Made by a program: the position numbers and the translations under genes. A stretch of 64,000 bases of DNA from an uncultured Rickettsiales bacterium (lineage in GTDB: Bacteria; Pseudomonadota; Alphaproteobacteria; RF32; CAG-239): the NCBI GenBank assembly GCA_900551865.1, contig URXV01000004.1:1-64000 (forward strand), written 5' to 3'. Shown piece after piece: positions 17,023 to 25,244 of the stretch. Within the stretch, counting starts at the first letter, position 1. Every line of letters starts with the position of its first letter. The notes below the pieces were generated by a model. It saw nothing but the letters and a program-made list of their open reading frames with translations, searched no databases and had not been told where the DNA came from.

Positions 17023-17047
17023 AGCGTCGCTTTGCGGCGCTTTTTTT
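17023..17047 (+). terminator. Intrinsic terminator after VirB2-like copy 1
   Basis: AGCGTCGC (17023-17030), a TTT loop and GCGGCGCT (17034-17041, one G-U pair) form an 8-bp hairpin followed directly by a run of seven T. It would separate the first pilin transcript from the rest of the VirB locus. Confidence 0.85.
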
Positions 17048-17203
17048 ATCCGTAATATGCCGGCCTTATCCATGGGTGCCGTCTTATCTGTAATTCATCG
17101 GTGTTATCCGCAGGGTATTGTTTTTCCTGTCACTTGTCGTTTTTATCTGCAAAGTGCCGTTTTCCACGCAATCTGTCGGTTTTGTCTGTAAAACATCGTG
17201 CCT
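17046..17203 (+). repeat. Degenerate tandem repeat, about 20-bp unit, about 8 copies
   Basis: Successive units begin TTATCCGTAATATGCCGGCC, TTATCCATGGGTGCCGTC, TTATCTGTAATTCATCGGTG, TTATCCGCAGGG, then weaker copies such as TTATCTGCAAAGTGCCGTTT and TTGTCTGTAAAACATCGTGC. The unit is about 18-22 bp with a rough consensus TTATCYGTAANNTGCCGKT. It lies between the terminator of pilin copy 1 and the second 20-bp element; no open frame crosses it. Function unknown; it accounts for most of the 368-bp gap at 16995-17362. Confidence 0.6.
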
Positions 17204-17224
17204 GTTCGCGGTGCGCCTGATTTA

Positions 17225-17244
17225 AGTGTGAAATTTTTGTTACA
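17225..17244 (+). promoter_or_regulatory. Shared 20-bp upstream element, copy 2
   Basis: Identical to 16508-16527 over all 20 bp. It ends 119 bp before the ATG of the second VirB2-like gene and 83 bp before its extended -10 box, matching the geometry of copy 1. No third copy was noticed in the window on either strand by eye. Confidence 0.55.
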
Positions 17245-17323
17245 AAACAGCAAAATAGCGTAAAAACATAAAGATAGGGAGAAAAGGAGAGATACGTTTT
17301 TGCTGGCTATTTTCTTATAATTA

Positions 17324-17332
17324 TGTTATAAT
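17324..17332 (+). promoter_or_regulatory. Extended -10 promoter of the second VirB2-like gene
   Basis: TGTTATAAT contains a perfect TATAAT (17327-17332) with an upstream TG, an extended -10 box that can work without a good -35. No convincing -35 hexamer is seen. The gene starts 31 bp after the box. A second TATAAT lies at 17316-17321. Confidence 0.5.
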
Positions 17333-17362
17333 AAACATAATAATCGGGAGGGAGGTCTCGTA

Positions 17363-17698
17363 ATGTTTGGACTTGGACGCAAATACGGATTCTTTGTTAT
17401 GGTATTGGGTGCCGCAATTCTGCTGACGCCTGTACCTGCATTTGCTGACGGAGCGTTTGGCGGGCTTATAGCTTCGGGGCGGGAAATATTTACAGGGCTG
17501 CGCGAGATTATTTATCCTGCATCCGCCGTCGGCATTATTGCCGTTTGTATCGGCGGCTTTTTCGGAAATATCAACTGGAAATGGCTGACGGCGATTATTC
17601 TGGGGCTGGTTGTTATCAGCCTGTGCGCAGGATTTGTTTCCATGTTTGCTCCGGACGGGGCTGAATCTATAGCCGAAGATATCGCTTTGGGAAATTAG
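17363..17698 (+). CDS. VirB2/TrbC-like pilin, copy 2
   Basis: A 111-residue exported protein, ATG 17363 behind GGGAGGGAGG. A signal peptide ends PAFA (about residue 27). Two hydrophobic helices follow (IIYPASAVGIIAVCIGGFFG and WLTAIILGLVVISLCAGFVS) around the turn NINWKW, the same layout as copy 1. The tail is short and acidic. Only 9 bp separate it from copy 3. It may be an alternative or minor pilin. Confidence 0.65.
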   Translation: MFGLGRKYGFFVMVLGAAILLTPVPAFADGAFGGLIASGREIFTGLREIIYPASAVGIIAVCIGGFFGNINWKWLTAIILGLVVISLCAGFVSMFAPDGAESIAEDIALGN

Positions 17699-17707
17699 GA
17701 GGGAACG

Positions 17708-18073
17708 ATGAACAGAAATATAAAAATAGCCTTTTTGTTTGCCGTATGCGCTGTTTCTGTCGTTTCTTTTTGTGGAGAAGCAGAAGCTGCTTCGGGCGTA
17801 TTTGAAACGTTGCGGCAGAAAACGGCGACATTTGCTTCCCAGTTGCGTGTTTTTGCCTATGCCATATCCTGCTTTGGGATTGTAATGTTTACGTTTCTGG
17901 CCATCAGCGGCAAAATCAATTTCAAACATTTGGGATATATTTTTATCAGTTTGTTTATGTTGTCGGCAACGGGAGCTGTTATTGATTATTTCAGCGGCAG
18001 TCATGCCAATCTGAAGTCCGAATTTAATGATACGTATATGAATGCGGTTCCGCGCAGCAGCCTCGGAAGCTGA
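17708..18073 (+). CDS. VirB2/TrbC-like pilin, copy 3
   Basis: A 121-residue exported protein. A signal peptide ends AEAA (about residue 28). Two hydrophobic helices (LRVFAYAISCFGIVMFTFLA and LGYIFISLFMLSATGAVIDY) flank the turn GKINFKH, again the VirB2 plan. AGGAGGGA precedes ATG 17708. It shares layout more than sequence with copies 1 and 2, so the three have diverged well beyond a recent duplication. A 111-bp gap to virB3 follows, with no clear promoter. Confidence 0.62.
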   Translation: MNRNIKIAFLFAVCAVSVVSFCGEAEAASGVFETLRQKTATFASQLRVFAYAISCFGIVMFTFLAISGKINFKHLGYIFISLFMLSATGAVIDYFSGSHANLKSEFNDTYMNAVPRSSLGS

Positions 18074-18184
18074 ATTTTGTCAGCCGTTTAATCTTATTGC
18101 CATAATAAAAAATAGCTGAATTTAATAATTTTGTAAGATTTACCGGCTTAGAATTAAAAGAGAGATTCAACAGGGAGCTGGCTT

Positions 18185-18475
18185 ATGAAAGATGTTATCC
18201 TGAAAGCAGTGGCTAATCCGCCCAAATTGTTTTGGGGGCCTGTTCTGCCGACAGCGCTGAATGCCGGTTTGCAGATACCGTTTATGTTTATGGCTATCGG
18301 TATGGGTGATATCAATCCTCTGGTATTTTTAGTCAGTATTGTTTTGGGGCATTTGATTGTCGTAGCCCTCGGGGCAAAAGACCCCCACTTGTCGGGTATG
18401 ATACAGGCTTTCGGCCAGACTAATGTTGTACCGCAGAACTTATACAAAGTGAAAGGGCATAAATTTGAACCTTGA
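18185..18475 (+). CDS. virB3: VirB3-like T4SS inner-membrane protein
   Basis: A 96-residue protein with the VirB3 plan: a short N terminus with ANPPKLFWGP (compare the usual T-R-P-x-x-x-x-G-V-P), two membrane helices (about residues 24-60, overlapping), then KDPHLSGMIQAF, matching the D-P-x-[IL] motif after the helices. VirB3 works with VirB4 in the inner-membrane complex. It overlaps virB4 by 11 bp, the usual VirB3-VirB4 coupling, which strengthens the call. Confidence 0.78.
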   Translation: MKDVILKAVANPPKLFWGPVLPTALNAGLQIPFMFMAIGMGDINPLVFLVSIVLGHLIVVALGAKDPHLSGMIQAFGQTNVVPQNLYKVKGHKFEP

Positions 18476-20918
18476 TTTTGACTTTTACACGCTTTTTATG
18501 GCCGGGCTGCAAAGCGCAGACGCGTTTGTTGCGACCTTTGGCATTATCGCTGCTGCCGCTATAGCGGTTTCCCTGGTTTCCAAAATAGGAACGTGGGTAC
18601 TGCCGCAGCCGAGCGAGTCCCGCGTGGCTGACTTTCTGCCGTTTGACAGTCTTTTGTCAGACGGATCGACCCTGCGCTGCAGCAACGGGTCGTATGTCCG
18701 TGTGTTCAAGGTTGAAGGGGTGGATTTGACTTCGGCGCGCGAAGAAACGGTCTTGTCTATGTTTGAGGCGCGCAAATCCTGGCTGGATAATATGGCGGAT
18801 TTGCAGATTACCTGTCGGGTAATTACCATCAGGGACCGGGTGCCGATGGAAAAAAACAAGGCCGACTTCGGCAATAAATGGCTGAAAATCGTTGATGATA
18901 CCTGGCGCGAAAATCTGAGCCGCGTTTATAAAAATGACCACTATATCATTCTGTCGATAGAAGATAAAAAAGACGCTGTCAAAGATTTAAACTATGCTTC
19001 GCAATCCGTCGTTGCTAATCTGAATGATTACGGTATCAAAGTTATGTACGAAGACGACGAAAGCCCGGCGGAAATGAGTCCCGTGTATCCGTTTGTCCGG
19101 GTGTTGAACCCGATCAGCCGCCCGGCGCCGAAAGCGCGCGGGGCGCAGGGGTTTCAATTAAAAGAGCTGTTGACCGCCGACGGAATTCATTTCACCGGCG
19201 AAGAAGGGGTTATCAAGTTTTTCTCCGGCGGCAAGGAAAAATTTGCCCTTACCATGGGGATAAGGAATTCCGGCGATTATATGGACGAAAGCATGATTTC
19301 GTCGCTGCTGGCGATTGATTGCGAAATGACGGTTCTTCACAATATTCATCCGCTGTTTAAGCCCAAAGCGCGTATGATTTTGGTTCAGCAACAGAAAATG
19401 GCTGAAGTAACCAGCTTTTCCTCGGACGTTGTTGCGCAGTACAGTGAAGCGCTGGCTGCGATAGAAGACAGCGACGCCGACCACCAGTCGCTTGTTGAAT
19501 ATTCAATGAGTTTCATCTTAAAAGGCGATACGATGAAGGAAATTGAATTCGGCGAGAGTGAAGTCCAGCGTATCTGCCGGTTGTTCAGCGTAACGCCGGT
19601 TCGCGAAAACTGGATTGCTCAGGCAACATTTTTCAATCAGTTTCCGGGGTATGATACCTGTGGCAGAACATATTTTTATCTGTCAAGGATTGTATCGCTT
19701 GCCGTATCATTTGAACAATTGTCGACCGGCCTTCCGCGCAGTGACTGGGGCGAGGGTGCCATTACCGTTTTCCGCACCATGAGCGGGTCTCCGTATCGTT
19801 TCCAGTTCCATATTTCCGCTGCTGAGTCAGCCGTGGCGCACTGCTGTATTGTCGGCCCGACCGGACAAGGTAAAACGACACTGCTGACGTTTCTGGCCGG
19901 ACAGGCAATGCGGCACGGCGATTTGAAGGTCTATTTCTTTGACCGTCACCGCGGTGCGGAAATATTTACCCACATGGTACAGGGCGCCTATGTCGGCTTC
20001 AGCGGCGAACGCAAGAACGTATCGCTTAATCCTTTTGATTCCCGTGATACGATGAGCAACCGCGCTTTTCTCCGCAACTGGCTCAAGGCGATAACGATGG
20101 CAAACGACGCGTTATCCGAACGTGAAGCCGCCCGGGCGGTTACGACGGCATTTGACTATCTGCGCCCGGAAGAGAGGGTTTTGAAAAACCTGTATAAGAG
20201 CTGTTTCTCTCCGACCGGCACGATGCGCCGCGAACTATACCGCTGGATAAACCCGGATCAGTACGGTAATATTTTTAACGCCGAGCACGATAGTCTTGAT
20301 CTGAGCTCGAACCGCTTTGTCGCGTTTGACTTTACGGAGATTTTTGACGATGACACGCTGGCGGCGGCATCTATCAGCTATATTATGCATCGTATTCAGT
20401 CCGAAAGTACTGAAACCGGCGCTCCGGCTCTGATTATGATTGATGAAACGGCGCCGATGTTAAAACACGAAATGTTTCGTGACAATTTCATCAAAGGGCT
20501 TCAGGAAGGGCGTAAAAAACGCCAGGCATATCTTTGTGCGTTCCAACAGCCGAACATTGTTGACGAGCTGGGTGTCGGAGATGCCGTCCGCGGCCAGTGC
20601 AAGACGATGATTTTCTTCCGCAATACGCAGGCGACGCCGGAATCCTATGCCAAATGGAACCTGACCGACAGCGAGTATGATTTCATCAGCGGCAGGTCGT
20701 ACCGCGACTGCCCGTATGCAATTTTGCTGAAACGTCCGGACGCCGGGGAAAACGGAGAGGGCGAGTCAGTTATTCTTGACGTTAATTTAAGCGGTCTCGG
20801 GCCTTATCTGAAGCTTTACAATTCAGGCATTAAAAACGTCTTGCTGGTGGAAAGTCTGGTCAAGGAATTCGGCGAAGACGGATTCGTAACCAAGTATCTG
20901 GACGGTATGGGGGCATAA
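18465..20918 (+). CDS. virB4: VirB4-family T4SS ATPase
   Basis: An 817-residue ATPase that energises T4SS assembly and transport. It has an N-terminal membrane segment (about residues 22-46), a VirB4 N-terminal domain (SLLSDGSTLRCSNGSYVRVF), Walker A (GPTGQGKTTL, about 464-473), Walker B (LIMIDETAPML, about 658) and the C-terminal Q-P-N and F-F-R-N-T-Q-A motifs of VirB4/TraC ATPases. The start is TTG 18465 after AAAGGG, inside virB3. The length is typical. It is the clearest marker that the locus is a type IV secretion system. Confidence 0.93.
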   Translation: MNLDFDFYTLFMAGLQSADAFVATFGIIAAAAIAVSLVSKIGTWVLPQPSESRVADFLPFDSLLSDGSTLRCSNGSYVRVFKVEGVDLTSAREETVLSMFEARKSWLDNMADLQITCRVITIRDRVPMEKNKADFGNKWLKIVDDTWRENLSRVYKNDHYIILSIEDKKDAVKDLNYASQSVVANLNDYGIKVMYEDDESPAEMSPVYPFVRVLNPISRPAPKARGAQGFQLKELLTADGIHFTGEEGVIKFFSGGKEKFALTMGIRNSGDYMDESMISSLLAIDCEMTVLHNIHPLFKPKARMILVQQQKMAEVTSFSSDVVAQYSEALAAIEDSDADHQSLVEYSMSFILKGDTMKEIEFGESEVQRICRLFSVTPVRENWIAQATFFNQFPGYDTCGRTYFYLSRIVSLAVSFEQLSTGLPRSDWGEGAITVFRTMSGSPYRFQFHISAAESAVAHCCIVGPTGQGKTTLLTFLAGQAMRHGDLKVYFFDRHRGAEIFTHMVQGAYVGFSGERKNVSLNPFDSRDTMSNRAFLRNWLKAITMANDALSEREAARAVTTAFDYLRPEERVLKNLYKSCFSPTGTMRRELYRWINPDQYGNIFNAEHDSLDLSSNRFVAFDFTEIFDDDTLAAASISYIMHRIQSESTETGAPALIMIDETAPMLKHEMFRDNFIKGLQEGRKKRQAYLCAFQQPNIVDELGVGDAVRGQCKTMIFFRNTQATPESYAKWNLTDSEYDFISGRSYRDCPYAILLKRPDAGENGEGESVILDVNLSGLGPYLKLYNSGIKNVLLVESLVKEFGEDGFVTKYLDGMGA

Positions 20919-20923
20919 TTTTG

Positions 20924-20952
20924 TTGACAAAAAATAAAAAATATGGTACTAT
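20924..20952 (+). promoter_or_regulatory. Sigma-70-type promoter before the VirB5-like genes
   Basis: TTGACA (20924-20929) and TACTAT (20947-20952) are 17 bp apart, in the gap just after virB4 and 40 bp before the next start. This allows the VirB5-like block to be transcribed apart from virB3-virB4. Confidence 0.7.
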
Positions 20953-20991
20953 ATCACTCAACAAACGTATTATTTGACAGGGAGGGAAATT

Positions 20992-22200
20992 ATGGGGAAA
21001 TGTAAGCGGCATACAGCTATTATCCTTTGTTGCGCCTCGTTTTTAATAAACAAGCCGGCTTACGCGTTTTGGCCCGTACTGGATTTTGGCGAGATAATTC
21101 CGATTGTTTCAAATGTAACAACCTCTCTGGATTCATTGTCCCAGACCAAATCTCAGTTGACTGAATTAAAAAACAGTCTGAAAGCGATTGGCGACAGTAT
21201 AGATACCATTTCTCAGTTTAGTCAGGATTTACGCAATAATCTGGATGATATTGCGGATATCGCCAATGAAAGCGCTGGAATTGTCAATGATAATCTTGGA
21301 ACAAACATAGATATTCAAAACGGCGTTACCGACGTTATTGACAAGGTAAATAATGTGCAAAGCGGATTAGTAAATAATGTTGTTGAGCAGACACAGGGCG
21401 CTTTGGATCAGGCTGACGGTATGGCAGATAAAGCAACATCGGGAATTGATACGGCACAAAAAACCGGCAAAGATGCGGAAGATTTGTTGAACAAGGCTCA
21501 GGAAAAGACCCAAAAGCCGAATGCTGATACGGAAAAATCCGGCAGTCAGGAAATATCGGGTTCCTCAACCCCTGTTTCGTCGCAGCCTGAAGCCGTAGAG
21601 GAAGAGGAGGAAGAAGAAGAAATCCCCGATATAAATGACATGGCCGCATTGCGGGAAGAAATAAAGGCAGGCTTTGTTGTGGCCAGAGATGAAAATAAAA
21701 AAATGGCAGAACAGCTTAATGATGTTATGGATGCATCAGTCAGCGCCCTGAATAAAACGACTGAAGAAAGCCGTTTAGCACTGGAGAAATTAGCTCAGGC
21801 AATCAGGGATACCGACCGGCTGGATAAAAAGGACAAAGAGATGCTGGAGAAAAAAATAGGAGAACTGCAGGTTCGGCAGCAGCAGCTGTCTGACAGGATG
21901 ATTGCGGTAGCCGAAAGCGCAAAGGACGAATATAACCTGGAATACCAAAATAAAATTGCCGACGGTATTGATAATTACGAAAAAGTTGTAGAGCGCTATT
22001 TGCGGGGGGATGCATCACGGGAAGAAGTTTTTTCTGCCGGAGAGAAATTAAAAGAGGATGCGGCATTGTTGAATGTTGCTCCCGATAAAGGGATTATAGC
22101 AGAATTAAACAAAGATGCGGAGATGTTGAAATCGGAGTTTGCCGCTTTGGCAGCAGAAATCAGAACAACGGAAAAGAAAGGGAAAGAAACCGTAAATTGA
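20992..22200 (+). CDS. Exported coiled-coil protein, VirB5-like layout (1 of 5)
   Basis: A 402-residue protein. ATG 20992 follows GGGAGGGAA. A signal peptide ends NKPAYA (about residue 25), followed by FWPVLDFGEIIPIVSNVTTS. A hydrophobic/aromatic start with an aspartate, then a long amphipathic helix, is the layout of VirB5/TrbJ proteins, which sit at the T4SS pilus tip and join in adhesion. Almost all of the rest is predicted coiled coil rich in D, N, Q and S, with a run of eight Glu near residue 200. Conserved residues are too few for a firm family call. It is the first of five consecutive genes of this plan, and its N terminus resembles the next gene product (WPV-x-D, I-V-S). Confidence 0.55.
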   Translation: MGKCKRHTAIILCCASFLINKPAYAFWPVLDFGEIIPIVSNVTTSLDSLSQTKSQLTELKNSLKAIGDSIDTISQFSQDLRNNLDDIADIANESAGIVNDNLGTNIDIQNGVTDVIDKVNNVQSGLVNNVVEQTQGALDQADGMADKATSGIDTAQKTGKDAEDLLNKAQEKTQKPNADTEKSGSQEISGSSTPVSSQPEAVEEEEEEEEIPDINDMAALREEIKAGFVVARDENKKMAEQLNDVMDASVSALNKTTEESRLALEKLAQAIRDTDRLDKKDKEMLEKKIGELQVRQQQLSDRMIAVAESAKDEYNLEYQNKIADGIDNYEKVVERYLRGDASREEVFSAGEKLKEDAALLNVAPDKGIIAELNKDAEMLKSEFAALAAEIRTTEKKGKETVN

Positions 22201-22299
22201 ATAAAAGAAACGGAAAATTAAGAGTATATCAATAAAGTTTCGCTTAGAATGGATTTGCTCGCAGGCCTATGAACCAAAGATTATTAGGGAGGACACGAA

Positions 22300-24534
22300 A
22301 TGAGTAGGAAAACAGTAAACGGAAAAATTGCAGTAATGGCTGTAATCTGCAGCTTTCTTATTGCAGTGCGCCCGGTACATGCGTTCGTGTGGCCTGTAAT
22401 CGATTTGACAGAAATAGTTTCCTTTACAAACAGCATCAGTACAGGGCTAAACCGGATTACCAACGCCAAAAGTCAGTTGGATAATGTAACCAATACGATT
22501 AAAACAATTGGAGATCAGGTCGCTTCGGTTAAAAAATACGCAGCCGATTTAAAAGGGACAATAACCAATATCAAAGACAGCGTAAGTACGATTACCGATA
22601 ATATTGAAGAGACGACCGATAATGTGTCGGGCATTGTTGATGATGTCAATAATACGCTTAACGGTGCAGGCACGACCGAAAATGAAAATGCGGAAACGAC
22701 GGTTGACAGCGTAAACGAACAAGTTGATTCGGGTGCTTCGGAAGAAGATGTACAGACGGTTGTTGATGAAGCCAAAAAAGAATCGGAGACCGTAAGGGAA
22801 AATGTTAACAAGACATTTGATGAAGCCGATAAAGCTATCAATGAATCGCTTGACGCCGCCAATCAGGCCTTGGATATGCTTGTCGACAGCGTTAGCGGAT
22901 ATGAAGGGCTGAGTGATGAAGAACGCGCCGGATTCGAACAGGAAGCCGGAAATATCAAAAATGATATTGACGGATTAAAGGATACTTCGTCAGACATCAT
23001 CGCTTCCGCTAAGGAAGACTATAACGAACAGTACAGTGAAAAAGTCGCGGCGGCATTTGACAGCTACAGTCAGGCTGTCAGCGATTATTACTCGGGAAAA
23101 ACCGACCGCGAAGCGTTAAATCAGGCCGGTGAGGATTTTAAAAACAGCGTAGCTTCCCTTGATGCCGGAATAGACCAGAGCGTTATCGACGGGTTAGTTG
23201 CAAATGCGCAGGAAATTGCAGATAAGATTGATGCGCTTGAAGAAAATATGATGAACAGCATCAGCAATTCAGGGGATTATTCAGACGGCAGTGAGCAGAT
23301 GTCTTTTTTAAGGCCGCAAATGCAAGAAAAGTTTGTACGGTCTGGTAAAGTATATGCTTTCGATTTTCACTCGGAAAACTTGTCTTTTTTTCTGAAAGGG
23401 GTTTATGCCGAAGATGCCGATAAAAGTTTTTTGCTGTCTAAAGAACTGGCATGCGATAATTTGGATGTTGCCGACGTAGAAGAAAATCCCGGAAAGTTAA
23501 GAACCTGCGTTGTAAAGGCTAAAACTGAAAAAGACCTGTATCCGAATGCATTCAAAGAAGAACTGTATAAGGATTATCAGAAAAACGGCGTTTACAAACA
23601 CATCATTGAAGATTATAGCATTGCCAATATTGTCAGTTTAAGCAAGGCCAAACAATTTTCTGCGACTTGGGGGAGTTTGGAACCGGACGATGACAGCAAT
23701 AAGGGAACGCTGTATGTCTTGCGCAAAACCCTGAAAGACGTAGACAATACGCGTAACGGTTTTGCCTTAATGGGGATGACCGATATTGAATCGCCCAAAC
23801 TATGGAGCGAAATTCGCCGTATTGACGCATTGAACCGTGCTAAGGCCATGGCGCAGGATTTTGAACGCGGAACGACGCTTTTTTTGGACGGACGCGATTC
23901 CGAGTTTGTCGAAGCAACCAAAAGGAATTGGGGAACAATGCAAAACGATGACTTGGATGCCAATGAAAATAAGGCAGTAAAAGGAAAAGCCGTTTTTTCA
24001 AATGTAATCTTGTCAATCTGCGGTCTGCGCGCCAAAGATATTTCCGTTTCGGAAATAAATAAAACCGATACGGCATCTATTGCCCAGAAAGAAAAGAATT
24101 TGGCTGATTGCCTGTTTAAATATGCTGAGGCTGCCAGCAAAGGGACAAGCAATGGTTCTGCCATAGGGGCAGATCCCGAGGCCGCCAAAAAAGAATGGCG
24201 CGATAAACAGACTAAGGCCTATAACGATTCTGCATTTAATAATCTGACACTGGCGGTGGTAAATAACTATAAATCAAGTTTGGACTATGTTGATCCTAAA
24301 AAGCTGCCTGATCCGGATAAGGATAAAAACATTGTCAGTATGCAGGACGGGTTGAAGGAAAGTACGACAACCAAAGACGACTATGCTGCCGGAGCTCAGA
24401 TAAACTACTATTCGACACAGCAGATTTTAAGCATAGTAGATGCGGATGCTCAAAATCAGCAGACGGAAATTTTGAAAGATTTGGCAACGTTTGATTATAA
24501 CTATTTTGGCAAAACCACGGGTGGAGAAGGCTGA
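22300..24534 (+). CDS. Large exported coiled-coil protein, VirB5-like layout (2 of 5)
   Basis: A 744-residue exported protein. The signal peptide ends RPVHA (about residue 29), then FVWPVIDLTEIVSFTNSIST, clearly related to the preceding product (WPV-x-D...NAKSQLDNVTNTIKTIGDQV against TKSQLTELKNSLKAIGDSI). Residues about 30-340 are coiled coil; from about 345 a globular-looking domain carries a few cysteines (LACDNLD, RTCVVK, SICGLR, ADCLFK), possible disulfides. The first half resembles the whole of the previous protein, so this is a paralogue with an added C-terminal domain. Its TGA overlaps the next ATG (TGATG), implying coupled translation. Confidence 0.55.
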   Translation: MSRKTVNGKIAVMAVICSFLIAVRPVHAFVWPVIDLTEIVSFTNSISTGLNRITNAKSQLDNVTNTIKTIGDQVASVKKYAADLKGTITNIKDSVSTITDNIEETTDNVSGIVDDVNNTLNGAGTTENENAETTVDSVNEQVDSGASEEDVQTVVDEAKKESETVRENVNKTFDEADKAINESLDAANQALDMLVDSVSGYEGLSDEERAGFEQEAGNIKNDIDGLKDTSSDIIASAKEDYNEQYSEKVAAAFDSYSQAVSDYYSGKTDREALNQAGEDFKNSVASLDAGIDQSVIDGLVANAQEIADKIDALEENMMNSISNSGDYSDGSEQMSFLRPQMQEKFVRSGKVYAFDFHSENLSFFLKGVYAEDADKSFLLSKELACDNLDVADVEENPGKLRTCVVKAKTEKDLYPNAFKEELYKDYQKNGVYKHIIEDYSIANIVSLSKAKQFSATWGSLEPDDDSNKGTLYVLRKTLKDVDNTRNGFALMGMTDIESPKLWSEIRRIDALNRAKAMAQDFERGTTLFLDGRDSEFVEATKRNWGTMQNDDLDANENKAVKGKAVFSNVILSICGLRAKDISVSEINKTDTASIAQKEKNLADCLFKYAEAASKGTSNGSAIGADPEAAKKEWRDKQTKAYNDSAFNNLTLAVVNNYKSSLDYVDPKKLPDPDKDKNIVSMQDGLKESTTTKDDYAAGAQINYYSTQQILSIVDADAQNQQTEILKDLATFDYNYFGKTTGGEG

Positions 24535-25232
24535 TGAAAAAGAAACTGTGTATAGCCCTGTTCCTTTCTTTGTTCGTGTATACGAGAGAAGCGTATGCAA
24601 TTTTTGACATAATGGCAAAAGTGCAGTCGGCGCTGGAACTGTATAAGGATGTAGAAAATAAGGTTCAGCAATATACCAAAAAGCTGCGCGATATAGAAAA
24701 GAGGGCGCGGCAGGGGTTTGACTTGGCAAGCAGCTGTTACAAAAACCCGAAACAATGTGATCCGAAAGCTCTGGAGGCTTTTGCCAAGGATTCGGAAAGT
24801 TATGTAAAAAGCATGAAGGAGATTAGGGTTATGCCGGGCGCCGAAGAGCTGAAAAAAGGCGATTTGAAGAAAAAAAGCGACAAAAGCCTGGCGCAAACGG
24901 TTGAAACCAGCTATATTTACCAGCGCGGCCAGGGGGATGATATTGAAAAGACCAGTGAAAACCGCCGTTTGATTAATGCCGTCATAGCGGATGATGCGGC
25001 GCTGCTGTTTGCCAAGGGCGTTTCGGCACGACAGAGCATACTCGTCGAAGACGGTTCTCTGTATCAGGTTGAATTCAAAAAGAATAATATTGATGAAATT
25101 CTAAATGCGCAAAACATCGTAGCTATCGCGACACAACAGCGTTTGAACCGGATTTTGGAGCTTCGCGCATATATGGCGAGCGCGGGAGCGACGGCTGAAC
25201 TGACGCGTCAAACCAGAGAAGCGGATGAATAG
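24534..25232 (+). CDS. virB5: VirB5-like exported protein (3 of 5)
   Basis: A 232-residue protein, the size nearest an ordinary VirB5. The signal peptide ends REAYA (about residue 22), then IFDIMAKVQSALELYKDVEN, an amphipathic helix, one close cysteine pair (SSCYKNPKQCD, about 64-72) and a helical C-terminal half (LNRILELRAYMASAGATAEL) like the helical bundle of VirB5/TrbJ proteins. If any of the five is the orthologue of VirB5, this one fits best by length. Translationally coupled to the previous gene; 12 bp before the next. Confidence 0.6.
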   Translation: MKKKLCIALFLSLFVYTREAYAIFDIMAKVQSALELYKDVENKVQQYTKKLRDIEKRARQGFDLASSCYKNPKQCDPKALEAFAKDSESYVKSMKEIRVMPGAEELKKGDLKKKSDKSLAQTVETSYIYQRGQGDDIEKTSENRRLINAVIADDAALLFAKGVSARQSILVEDGSLYQVEFKKNNIDEILNAQNIVAIATQQRLNRILELRAYMASAGATAELTRQTREADE

Positions 25233-25244
25233 GGGAGGCAGGCA

